A DNA stretch of 44,056 bases, from assembly GCA_013813435.1 (NCBI GenBank), contig JACCRS010000194.1:1-44056 (forward strand). The letters run 5' to 3'. The notes under the pieces were generated by a model that saw nothing but the letters and a program-made list of their open reading frames with translations, had not been told where the DNA came from and ran no database searches. A program made the position numbers and the translations under genes. Origin of the DNA: Gemmatimonadales bacterium (GTDB lineage Bacteria; Gemmatimonadota; Gemmatimonadetes; Gemmatimonadales; GWC2-71-9). Positions 17,095 through 23,810 of this stretch are shown piece by piece. How positions within the stretch are numbered: the first letter of the stretch is position 1; each line of letters begins with the position of its first letter.

Positions 17095-17367
17095 ATGGTT
17101 TACGAGGCGATCACGACCCTCGCGGGCCCCGAAGTGCTGCACCGCGCCAAGCGGTTCTTTGCCGAACGCGTCCCGCTCAACGCCGCCTATCCGGAGAAGG
17201 AAGGTCCGAGCTTCGTAACCTTTCGGGGTCAGGGTGGCGAGGAAATCGCGCTGGCCATTTGGCCCCATGCCACCGGCACGAGCGTGCGCATTTCCACCCT
17301 TCTTTTCGACCAGGTGGTTGACCGCTTCCTTTCCACCCTACCCCTGGCCGACGAGCACGTGGCATGA
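17095..17367 (+). CDS. Small protein of unknown function
   Basis: A 90-residue soluble protein that I do not recognise. It shows an N-terminal amphipathic helix (EVLHRAKRFFAERV), two likely strands (SFVTFRG and EIALAIWPH) and a C-terminal segment SVRISTLLFDQVVDRFLSTL. It starts 4 bases after the propeller gene and its stop overlaps the next start (ATGA), so it is translationally coupled to the ubiquitin-fold gene. The coupling is the best clue to its role: the two products may act together. Confidence 0.6.
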   Translation: MVYEAITTLAGPEVLHRAKRFFAERVPLNAAYPEKEGPSFVTFRGQGGEEIALAIWPHATGTSVRISTLLFDQVVDRFLSTLPLADEHVA

Positions 17368-17624
17368 CCGAAGCGCTGAGTGTACGCGTCATGGTGGAAG
17401 ATGCCTGGGACGAGGTATTGCTCGAGCTTCCGGGTGGAACCCCACTTTCCGAGCTCAAGCGTCAGGCCCTGGAGCTCACACACGTCGACCGCAATCCATC
17501 GGCATACATGATCAAGTACCGGGGAGCCGCGCTGGCGGATGAATCCTGCTCCTTGACGGATGCGGGGCTGGTTCCGAATGCGGCACTGATCGTTCTTGCC
17601 CGGCGGCGTCGTCCGGTACGGTAG
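17364..17624 (+). CDS. Ubiquitin-fold (beta-grasp) small protein
   Basis: An 86-residue protein whose sequence pattern follows ubiquitin: strand 1 (SVRVMVE), strand 2 (DEVLLELPGGTPL), a helix (SELKRQALELT), then MIKYRGAALADESCSLTDAGLVPNAALIVL, which parallels the [20 protein letters not shown]...LHLVLRL part of ubiquitin. It ends in ARRRRPVR, with no diglycine, so conjugation is not supported as is. Bacterial relatives of similar shape include YukD/EsaB-like proteins of type VII systems, but no type VII gene is nearby. ATGA overlap with the previous gene. Confidence 0.6.
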   Translation: MTEALSVRVMVEDAWDEVLLELPGGTPLSELKRQALELTHVDRNPSAYMIKYRGAALADESCSLTDAGLVPNAALIVLARRRRPVR

Positions 17625-17630
17625 GCTAAC

Positions 17631-17921
17631 GTGAGTGGATCAACCACTGTAAGCCGCACCCTTACCACCGTAGCCGTGGCTTTTCTGACTTTTGACGGCG
17701 CGGCACTGGCCGCAGTCGGCTTCATGACCGGGCGAGTTGTGCTGGTATTCGTGGGCGCGGTGTTCTTTCTCTCTGCCGGCTTGGTCCTGCTCTACTGGCG
17801 CTGGCAGCGTCGCAGGCTGGAGGAGATTGCCGCCGAGCGGAGTGGGCTGAGCGCAGAGGCCCGGGGGATTCAACGTCTCATGAAGGAAAGCGTAAGCGGG
17901 GAAAGAAAGCGTGAGCGGTAA
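17631..17921 (+). CDS. Two-TM small membrane protein with repeat-derived tail
   Basis: A 96-residue protein with GTG start, 6 bases after the ubiquitin-fold gene. Two hydrophobic helices span about residues 9-32 and 35-56 (TLTTVAVAFLTFDGAALAAVGFM and VVLVFVGAVFFLSAGLVLLYW), then a charged cytoplasmic segment (WQRRRLEEIAAERSGLS...). The C-terminal residues KESVSGERKRER are encoded by repeat element D, and the TAA is a repeat unit. No known family is evident. Grouping with the two genes before it is likely. Confidence 0.6.
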   Translation: MSGSTTVSRTLTTVAVAFLTFDGAALAAVGFMTGRVVLVFVGAVFFLSAGLVLLYWRWQRRRLEEIAAERSGLSAEARGIQRLMKESVSGERKRER

Positions 17922-17958
17922 ACGGGCTTTTCAGCTCCCGCTCACCGCTTACCTTTTT
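17889..17958. repeat. Heptamer inverted-repeat element D, terminator-like
   Basis: Units GTAAGCG (about 17892), GTGAGCG (17911) and GTAAACG (17918) form the left side. The right arm 17934-17953 is the complement of GTAAGCG, GTGAGCG and GGGAGC. The arms pair at 17909-17927 with 17934-17953 around a TTTTCA loop and run into TTTTT (17954-17958), as in a terminator. It overlaps the 3' end of the previous gene and ends five bases before the HDAC-like ATG. Confidence 0.82.
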
Positions 17959-17962
17959 GAGC

Positions 17963-18859
17963 ATGCCCGTCCCCGTCTTTACTCATCCGAGCTGCTTGAA
18001 GCACGATCCCGGCTCCGAACACCCCGAGACGCCCGCCCGGCTGCGCGCGGTTCTGGATCGCCTGCGCACCGAGCCGGCTGTCGAGCTCAGAGAGGCAGAG
18101 CCTGCTTCGCTCGAGCCGCTTCTGGCAGTCCACCCCCAGACGCATCTGGAAACACTGCAGGCGTTGAGCTCGAAAGGTGGCGGAGCCCTTTTTCTCGACA
18201 CCATTCTGAGCCGGGATAGCTGGTCGGCGGTGCTCGGTGGTGTGGGAGCAGTGCTGGCGGCCACCGACTACGCCATGGCAGGGCAGGGGCACGCCTTCGC
18301 CGCCATCCGCCCGCCCGGTCATCACGCCCTCGCCGCCAGGGGCATGGGCTTCTGCCTGGTGAACAACGTGGTAGTCGCCGCCCGCCACGCCCGGTCCGCC
18401 GGACTAAAGCGAGTATTGATCATCGACTGGGACGTGCACCACGGCAACGGAACGCAAGCCCTCGTGGAGCGCGACGCCACGGTACGCTACGTGTCACTGC
18501 ATCAGTCCCCCTGGTACCCGGGCACCGGCGCGGCCGAAGAACGAGGGGTTGGGAACGTATTCAACGTGCCGCGGGGTCCCGGTAAGCCTCCTTCGCTCTA
18601 CCTGCGAGACTTGTGGACTGGGATCGTCGCAGCCACCACCGATTGGACTCCCGACCTGGTGCTCGTGTCTGCCGGTTTCGATGCGATGGCAGGCGATCCC
18701 CTCGGCGGTTTCACGATGGAGCCGGAGCACTATGCTGAGTGGACCATCCGGCTCCGTCAGCATCTCCCTTCCGCACCGATTGTCGGACTAATGGAGGGCG
18801 GCTATGTCCCGGAAAGATTGGCGGAGGGGGTTGCGTCGCACCTGAGGGCCCTGGTGTGA
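17963..18859 (+). CDS. Histone deacetylase family amidohydrolase
   Basis: A zinc-dependent deacetylase of the arginase/HDAC fold, 298 residues from ATG 17963 (a TTG six bases earlier is also open). The catalytic tandem histidines lie in RPPGHHAL, the zinc ligands in IDWDVHHGNGT (Asp and His) and SAGFDAMAGDPLGG (Asp). It resembles class II HDAC and AcuC-like proteins. Bacterial substrates may be acetylated proteins, acetylpolyamines or other acetamides; sequence alone does not decide. The T-run of element D is immediately upstream. Confidence 0.88.
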   Translation: MPVPVFTHPSCLKHDPGSEHPETPARLRAVLDRLRTEPAVELREAEPASLEPLLAVHPQTHLETLQALSSKGGGALFLDTILSRDSWSAVLGGVGAVLAATDYAMAGQGHAFAAIRPPGHHALAARGMGFCLVNNVVVAARHARSAGLKRVLIIDWDVHHGNGTQALVERDATVRYVSLHQSPWYPGTGAAEERGVGNVFNVPRGPGKPPSLYLRDLWTGIVAATTDWTPDLVLVSAGFDAMAGDPLGGFTMEPEHYAEWTIRLRQHLPSAPIVGLMEGGYVPERLAEGVASHLRALV

Positions 18860-18988
18860 ATCGATGACGGACGGTTATAGCGGGCCTGAGTTGGACCATT
18901 TTGTCCTGTCGGCCCATCGGCCGAGCGGACACATTATGGCCGTGCCGGCCCCGACTTTGTAGGCCTCTGATACCCTCCCCGCAATTTC

Positions 18989-18993
18989 GAGGA
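18989..18993 (+). promoter_or_regulatory. Ribosome binding site fixing a TTG start
   Basis: GAGGA, five bases before TTG 18999. The next in-frame ATG at 19017 lacks any purine-rich stretch at the right distance, so the TTG is favoured for the epimerase gene. Confidence 0.55.
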
Positions 18994-18998
18994 ACGCC

Positions 18999-20024
18999 TT
19001 GGCTCATCCCCTGCGAATGGACATCGAGCTCCTTCAGCTTCGCACCAAGCACCCATTCATAATTGCCCGCGGGGGGCAGAGCGACTATCGCACCGTGTGG
19101 GTGAGGCTCACCGACGCCGATGGCCATGAGGGCTGGGGCGAGGCGGCGCCAACCAGGTTTTACGGAGAGACCGCCGAGTCCGCTGTGGCGGCGCTGAACT
19201 TCTACGGCTCGGCGCTTCCCGAAGACCCACTCGATCTGGAGCAGGCGGAGCGGCGTTGGGAAACCATGCTTCGGGGCAATGCCGCCGCCAGAGCCGCATT
19301 GTCATCGGCACTTCACGACCTGGCCGGCAAGCGACTCGGGGTTCCAGTATACCGCATGTGGGGGCTGGATCGGTGCAACGCGCCCCAATCCACTTTCACC
19401 ATCGGGCTCGATACTCCCGAGCGGATCCGCGCCAAGGTGCTCGAGGCGGAGCAGTATCCTGTTCTCAAGGTAAAGCTGGGGACCGATCGCGATATCGAGA
19501 TACTGCGCGCCATTCGCGATTCCACAAGTAAAGAGGTGCGAGTCGACGCGAACTGCGGCTGGACAGTGAAGCGAACCATTCGCATGCTCCCGGTGCTGAA
19601 GGAATTCGGGGTGACGGTGCTGGAACAGCCGCTCCGGCCCGAGGACCTCGATGGCCTGGCGGCAATCACCGCGCAGTCGGACATCCCCGTAATCGCCGAC
19701 GAGAGCTGCGTCACTTCATTGGACATCCCGCCGCTGGTGGGGAAAGTGGACGGGATCAACATCAAGCTGGCCAAGTGCGGCAGCCTGCGCGAAGCGATAC
19801 GGATGATCGCCATCGCGAGGGCACACGGGATGATGGTCATGGTTGGCTGCATGATCGAAAGCTCTCTAGGCATCACCGCCGCTGCGCATTTCACACCCCT
19901 GGTGGATATCGTTGACCTCGACGGTGCGGCTCTCCTGGCCAACGATCCCTTTGTCGGAGCTCACATAGACGGCGGCCAGGTGACGCTCCCCTCCGGCCCG
20001 GGCCTCGGTGTCAGGCGGCGATGA
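18999..20024 (+). CDS. L-Ala-D/L-Glu (dipeptide) epimerase, enolase superfamily
   Basis: A 341-residue muconate-lactonizing subgroup enzyme. The acid/base lysine is in LKVKLGTD, the metal ligands are in RVDANCGW (Asp), LEQPL (Glu) and IADESC (Asp), and the second lysine is in GINIKLAKCG. The DxD-type C-terminal VDLDGAALLANDPF matches dipeptide epimerases. L-Ala-D/L-Glu epimerase converts the murein dipeptide so that it can be degraded, which links it to the muropeptide genes at 31-41 kb; other dipeptides are possible. TTG start with GAGGA upstream. It overlaps priA by ATGA. Confidence 0.85.
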   Translation: MAHPLRMDIELLQLRTKHPFIIARGGQSDYRTVWVRLTDADGHEGWGEAAPTRFYGETAESAVAALNFYGSALPEDPLDLEQAERRWETMLRGNAAARAALSSALHDLAGKRLGVPVYRMWGLDRCNAPQSTFTIGLDTPERIRAKVLEAEQYPVLKVKLGTDRDIEILRAIRDSTSKEVRVDANCGWTVKRTIRMLPVLKEFGVTVLEQPLRPEDLDGLAAITAQSDIPVIADESCVTSLDIPPLVGKVDGINIKLAKCGSLREAIRMIAIARAHGMMVMVGCMIESSLGITAAAHFTPLVDIVDLDGAALLANDPFVGAHIDGGQVTLPSGPGLGVRRR

Positions 20025-22435
20025 GCGACCGCTTCGCCCTCGTTGCTCTGCCCCTCCCGCTCGCCACCCCCTACACCTATCGCATTCCCGAGACCCTGGG
20101 CGACCGGGTCGTTCCGGGGACGCGAGCTGTTGTGGCGGTCCGGCGCCGGGAGCTGATTGGACTTGTGGTGGCGGTGGACACCGAGCCCCCGGCTGCGGCA
20201 GCCAGGGACATACTGGCCATTCCTGATTCCGAGCCGGCACTCTCTCCGGCCTTGCTGGCAACCGCGGAGTGGATCTCGGGGTACTACGGTGCGCCGATCG
20301 GTCTCACGCTGAAGAGCGTATTGCCGGCCGGCATGTGGGGGGAGTCTCAGGTCATTGTCGCTCTCAACGATGGCGCAGCGGTGCCCGGCGGTGTGGCGGG
20401 CGAGCTCATCTCCTGGCTGCAGCAGCGAGGTGGTCGAGCGGCGGTGTCTACGGCGTCGAGAGCCCTCAAGCGCCCCTTGTGGGATGTCATCGAGCGACTG
20501 GCACGGGTGGAGGCAGTAAAGCTGGAGGTTCAGCCTCCCGACACGAGCGCCGCCGGTCTCACCGAACGAATGTTGTCGCTTGCGGAGGAAAGGCCCACGC
20601 TGCTGGAGCGTGATACTCTGTTCCGACGACGGCCGAAGCAGCGGCAGCTGTACGAGACTCTGGAGATGCTGGGTGGAAGCGCATCGGTGAGGCATCTCTC
20701 CGAGCAGCTCGGCTTTGGTGACAGCGTGCTCAAGGCGCTCGTGCGCGGCAGTCTGGCCCACCTGACTCGGTCGGAGGTCTTGCGCGATCCATTCTCCGGC
20801 TCACCGGCTGTGCCACCACCGTCCGATCTGACAGCCGACCAATCGGCGGCCCTGGCCGCTGTATCGACGCTTGCGCCGGGCGAAGGGGCACTGCTGTTCG
20901 GAGTAACGGGCAGCGGCAAGACCCTGGTGTATCTCGAGGCGGTACGGCAGGTGCTCAATGAGGGTCGAGGCGCTATCGTGCTCGTTCCTGAAATCGGACT
21001 GACGCCGCAGACGGTGAGCCGGTTTCGCGGGGCTTTTGGCGACGAGATTGCAGTGCTGCACAGCGCCTTGTCAGACGGTGAGCGCGCTGACGCCTGGCGA
21101 CGCCTGCGTCGGGGAGAACGCCGCGTGGCTGTCGGGGCGCGCTCCGCCGTATTCGCTCCAGTCGCCGATCTCGGCATCATAGTGATAGATGAGGAGCACG
21201 AGGCAAGCTACAAGAACGGTGAGACGCCGCGGTATCACGCGCGAGAAGTAGCAGCGGTGCGGGCTCGACTGGAAGGCGCCCGCCTCATTCTCGGAAGTGC
21301 CACCCCCTCCCTGGAGACCACGGTAGCGGCTGAGTCGAGACTGCGGTTGCTGCGCCTACCTCATCGAGTGGGAGCTCGACCGCTCCCTCCAGTGGAGGTT
21401 ATCGACCTGAGGTCGGCGCCCAAGGTGGCCGGGACGGGTCCGATACCGTGGTCCGAAGCGCTCGACGCGGCCATGGTAAGCACGTTTGCGAAAGAAGAGC
21501 AGGCGCTTCTCCTCTTGAACCGTCGGGGCTACGCTGCGTTCCTGCAATGCCCGGATTGCGGTGAGGTCTGGCAGTGTCCTCATTGCAGCATCTCGCTCAC
21601 GGTTCACCAGGCTCCCGCGGGGCTGCGCTGCCACTACTGCGGCCATGAGGAGCCGCTGCCGTTCACTTGCCGAGCCTGCGCCAATCCGGTCCAGCAGATG
21701 CGAGGCGTCGGCACCCAGCAGCTCGAGCGGATGCTTGCCGACCGGTATCCCGAGGCACGAATAGCCAGAATGGATCTGGATACCACCAGCACGAAGTGGT
21801 CTCACCAACGCATTCTGGCGAAAGTGGAATCGGGAGAGACCGACCTCCTGATCGGAACTCAGATGATCGCAAAGGGCCTGGATTTCCCCAATGTTACTCT
21901 TGTTGGCGTGGTTGATGCCGATACCGGACTCTATCTCCCAGACTTTCGATCGGCCGAGCGGACTTTTCAGCTGCTGGCGCAAGTGGCGGGGCGGGCGGGA
22001 CGGGGTCCGAAAGGCGGGCGGGTGCTGGTGCAGACGCGCCATCCTGCCCACCATGCGCTGATGTGGGCCCGGTTGCACGACGCCGAAAGCTTCCTGCGGG
22101 AGGAACGCCGGATTCGCGAGGATCCCGCATATCCGCCGGCCACCTCGCTGGTGAATCTGTTGGTCTCGGGGTCTGACGAACGGGAAGTAGGTCAACAGGC
22201 TGCGGCGCTGGCCGATTGGTGTACCCGCCTGGTTGACCGACACGCCCTGCCGCTAACAGTACTGGGCCCGGCGCCTTGTCCACTGGTTCGCATCAAGGAC
22301 CGTTGGCGCTGGCACGTACTACTGAAGGGTCCCAACGAGTCACTGGGCCGGGTGGTTCGCTATGGGGCGCAAAGGCTCCGCCGGGAGGGAAACACTCGCA
22401 TCGTGATCGATCGCGACCCGGTCTCATTACTTTGA
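20021..22435 (+). CDS. priA: Primosomal replication protein N' (PriA helicase)
   Basis: Restarts stalled replication forks as a 3'-5' DNA helicase. The 804-residue protein has the N-terminal 3'-DNA-binding domain (LPLATPYTYRIPE), Walker A GVTGSGKT (about residue 295), the DEEH box (IDEEHEASYKN), and the zinc-binding insertion with CPDC, CPHC, CHYC and CRAC pairs. The helicase C-terminal motifs follow (LIGTQMIAKGLDFPNV, VAGRAGRG). Length and domain order are normal for PriA. The start overlaps the epimerase stop (ATGA), so the two are cotranslated. Confidence 0.96.
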   Translation: MSDRFALVALPLPLATPYTYRIPETLGDRVVPGTRAVVAVRRRELIGLVVAVDTEPPAAAARDILAIPDSEPALSPALLATAEWISGYYGAPIGLTLKSVLPAGMWGESQVIVALNDGAAVPGGVAGELISWLQQRGGRAAVSTASRALKRPLWDVIERLARVEAVKLEVQPPDTSAAGLTERMLSLAEERPTLLERDTLFRRRPKQRQLYETLEMLGGSASVRHLSEQLGFGDSVLKALVRGSLAHLTRSEVLRDPFSGSPAVPPPSDLTADQSAALAAVSTLAPGEGALLFGVTGSGKTLVYLEAVRQVLNEGRGAIVLVPEIGLTPQTVSRFRGAFGDEIAVLHSALSDGERADAWRRLRRGERRVAVGARSAVFAPVADLGIIVIDEEHEASYKNGETPRYHAREVAAVRARLEGARLILGSATPSLETTVAAESRLRLLRLPHRVGARPLPPVEVIDLRSAPKVAGTGPIPWSEALDAAMVSTFAKEEQALLLLNRRGYAAFLQCPDCGEVWQCPHCSISLTVHQAPAGLRCHYCGHEEPLPFTCRACANPVQQMRGVGTQQLERMLADRYPEARIARMDLDTTSTKWSHQRILAKVESGETDLLIGTQMIAKGLDFPNVTLVGVVDADTGLYLPDFRSAERTFQLLAQVAGRAGRGPKGGRVLVQTRHPAHHALMWARLHDAESFLREERRIREDPAYPPATSLVNLLVSGSDEREVGQQAAALADWCTRLVDRHALPLTVLGPAPCPLVRIKDRWRWHVLLKGPNESLGRVVRYGAQRLRREGNTRIVIDRDPVSLL

Positions 22436-22631
22436 GCTGCCACCATGGTCGGTAGCGAGCGAATCGACCACCTCCCACTAGGGTCGTGAGCCTTCGGATC
22501 TTGTCGATCGTTGCCCTGGCTTCGTCAGCCAGAAGTACGATCAAGATGCCGGTGTCGACCTAACCAGGCCAAGGCCGTCATCAGCCGCTCCGAGAGCGGT
22601 TCTTGTGCGGCGCTCTGGCAGTATGCCGGGC
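22436..22631. other. Intergenic region priA / minus-strand lipoprotein
   Basis: 196 bases between convergent genes. A short hairpin CCGCTC-CGA-GAGCGG at 22585-22599 followed by TTCTT could terminate priA, but the stem is only 6 bp. On the minus strand, 22560 to about 22490 reads VDTGILIVLLADEA, which resembles the first strand of a PIN-domain toxin, preceded in frame by a stop; nothing else of a PIN protein follows. Treated as non-coding. Confidence 0.4.
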
Positions 22632-23186
22632 TTAGGGTCCAGCTAAGCGGAGCTCAAACACATTGGATTCCCTGGCCGCCTGGGGCAGAGCATCGCAATC
22701 GCCGGAGTCATCGGCATGCCTGGCACAGAGCGCGAGCTCGACGCGGAACCGGCCAACGCGCTGCTCTGGGGTAATCGGCGGTTGCGCGTCAGGCGAATCG
22801 GTGCTGCCGAGGTTGACCCGGGCCCCCAGGGCCGCTCCCGGTACAACGCGGCCGGTGGGGACCCCCCCGACGCACGCCCAGGCGCTCCCCAAGAAGGTGC
22901 GCGCGGTGCTGTCCGGCCCAGTCCGTCGCACGCCATGGATCGGTTCCTCGGATTCTGGCAAACAGCGCTGGTAGTAAACCGACCGTCCTGTGGTATTGGT
23001 GTAGGTCGCTACTGCCTCAGCCGAGTACCCGCCATCGACTCGCGCCAGCGTGTAGACAGCCGAGTCGGTGGTGACCGGCGGGGGCGTGCCGGGAGCCAGC
23101 GTGAAATCCTCTTCGCCCGGTTTGGTACCGCTACAGGCCAAGGAGGTTAGCAGGACCATGCCTGTGAGATGCAGGTATTCTCGCAT
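22632..23186 (-). CDS. Putative lipoprotein
   Basis: A 184-residue protein with a lipoprotein signal: hydrophobic MVLLTSLAC with the acylated Cys at about residue 18, followed by SGTKPGEEDF. The acidic +3 to +8 region does not resemble the Asp+2 inner-membrane signal. The mature part (about residues 40-184) has beta-rich segments (YSAEAVATYTNTTGRSVYYQRC, RVGRFRVELALC) and four further cysteines that could form disulfides. No family recognised. Same strand as the NTF2-like and TonB-receptor genes, 54 bases downstream of the former. Confidence 0.65.
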   Translation of the reverse strand: MREYLHLTGMVLLTSLACSGTKPGEEDFTLAPGTPPPVTTDSAVYTLARVDGGYSAEAVATYTNTTGRSVYYQRCLPESEEPIHGVRRTGPDSTARTFLGSAWACVGGVPTGRVVPGAALGARVNLGSTDSPDAQPPITPEQRVGRFRVELALCARHADDSGDCDALPQAARESNVFELRLAGP

Positions 23187-23240
23187 TGGTCGCCCCGATA
23201 ATCAGCGGTGCGCCTTATGGACCGCACCAGCCTGTCTCGC

Positions 23241-23795
23241 TCATGGCTCCAGCTCGCGCCGGCCTATCCATGACCGGGGAAGCTTGCTGTCTGGCCGTTC
23301 ATCATCCCACACCGCTCCGGTAATCCACCAGCGCGCGCCATCCCAGTACAGCAGCAGATAGTTGACCCCACGACCCAACAATGGACCATTGGCTGCCCGC
23401 CGCGTCTCATAAACGCTTCGAACCTGGGCCACATTGCCGAACCGCTCGATCCGGCGGCCGATCTCCGTCTCAAAAAAGCCCTTCTCCACGAAGTCGGCGT
23501 TGAACGCGCGCCGGAACTGCTCGGGGGTCATCAGCTCGGCCAGCGGCTTGCCATCGCGCTCTCGCATTGCGACGAATGTTGCTCCGGGCGTATACAGAGT
23601 GCTGTCTCGTCGCCATTGGCGGGCTGCCCCCGCGGGACCGCTGATGACGCCGTAATAAGCAGCTACGATCCCCTCGATCGTGCTGACGTCCGCGGAGTCT
23701 GGCGAAGGCATCTGGGCAGAGGCCCTTGCGAGACCATTCAAAGAAGAGACGACCCAAAGAGCGGCTAGAACACGACGGACCGTTCGCATAGGCAA
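23241..23795 (-). CDS. Exported NTF2/SnoaL-like protein
   Basis: A 184-residue protein with an N-terminal signal peptide (RRVLAALWVVSSLNGLARASAQM). The mature region matches a SnoaL/NTF2-like cone fold: STIEGIVAAYYGVISG at the start, a helix-strand LYTPGATFVAM segment, RRIERFGNVAQVRSVYE and YLLLYWDGARWWITGAVWD at the end. Such proteins bind small ligands or serve as steroid-isomerase-like enzymes; here no catalytic residue set is evident. It lies 15 bases downstream of the TonB-receptor stop, so it may be in the same transcript. Confidence 0.72.
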   Translation of the reverse strand: MPMRTVRRVLAALWVVSSLNGLARASAQMPSPDSADVSTIEGIVAAYYGVISGPAGAARQWRRDSTLYTPGATFVAMRERDGKPLAELMTPEQFRRAFNADFVEKGFFETEIGRRIERFGNVAQVRSVYETRRAANGPLLGRGVNYLLLYWDGARWWITGAVWDDERPDSKLPRSWIGRRELEP

Positions 23796-23810
23796 TGAGT
23801 CTCGGCTGGC

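Noticed and set aside
15230-18859. A complete bacterial ubiquitin-conjugation or defence system
   Set aside because: The ubiquitin-fold protein has no diglycine end, and no E1, E2, JAB peptidase, CBASS or effector gene is in the window.
22490-22560. PIN-domain toxin (VapC) on the minus strand
   Set aside because: Only VDTGILIVLLADEA resembles a PIN start. A stop lies just upstream and no later acidic residues or antitoxin are visible.
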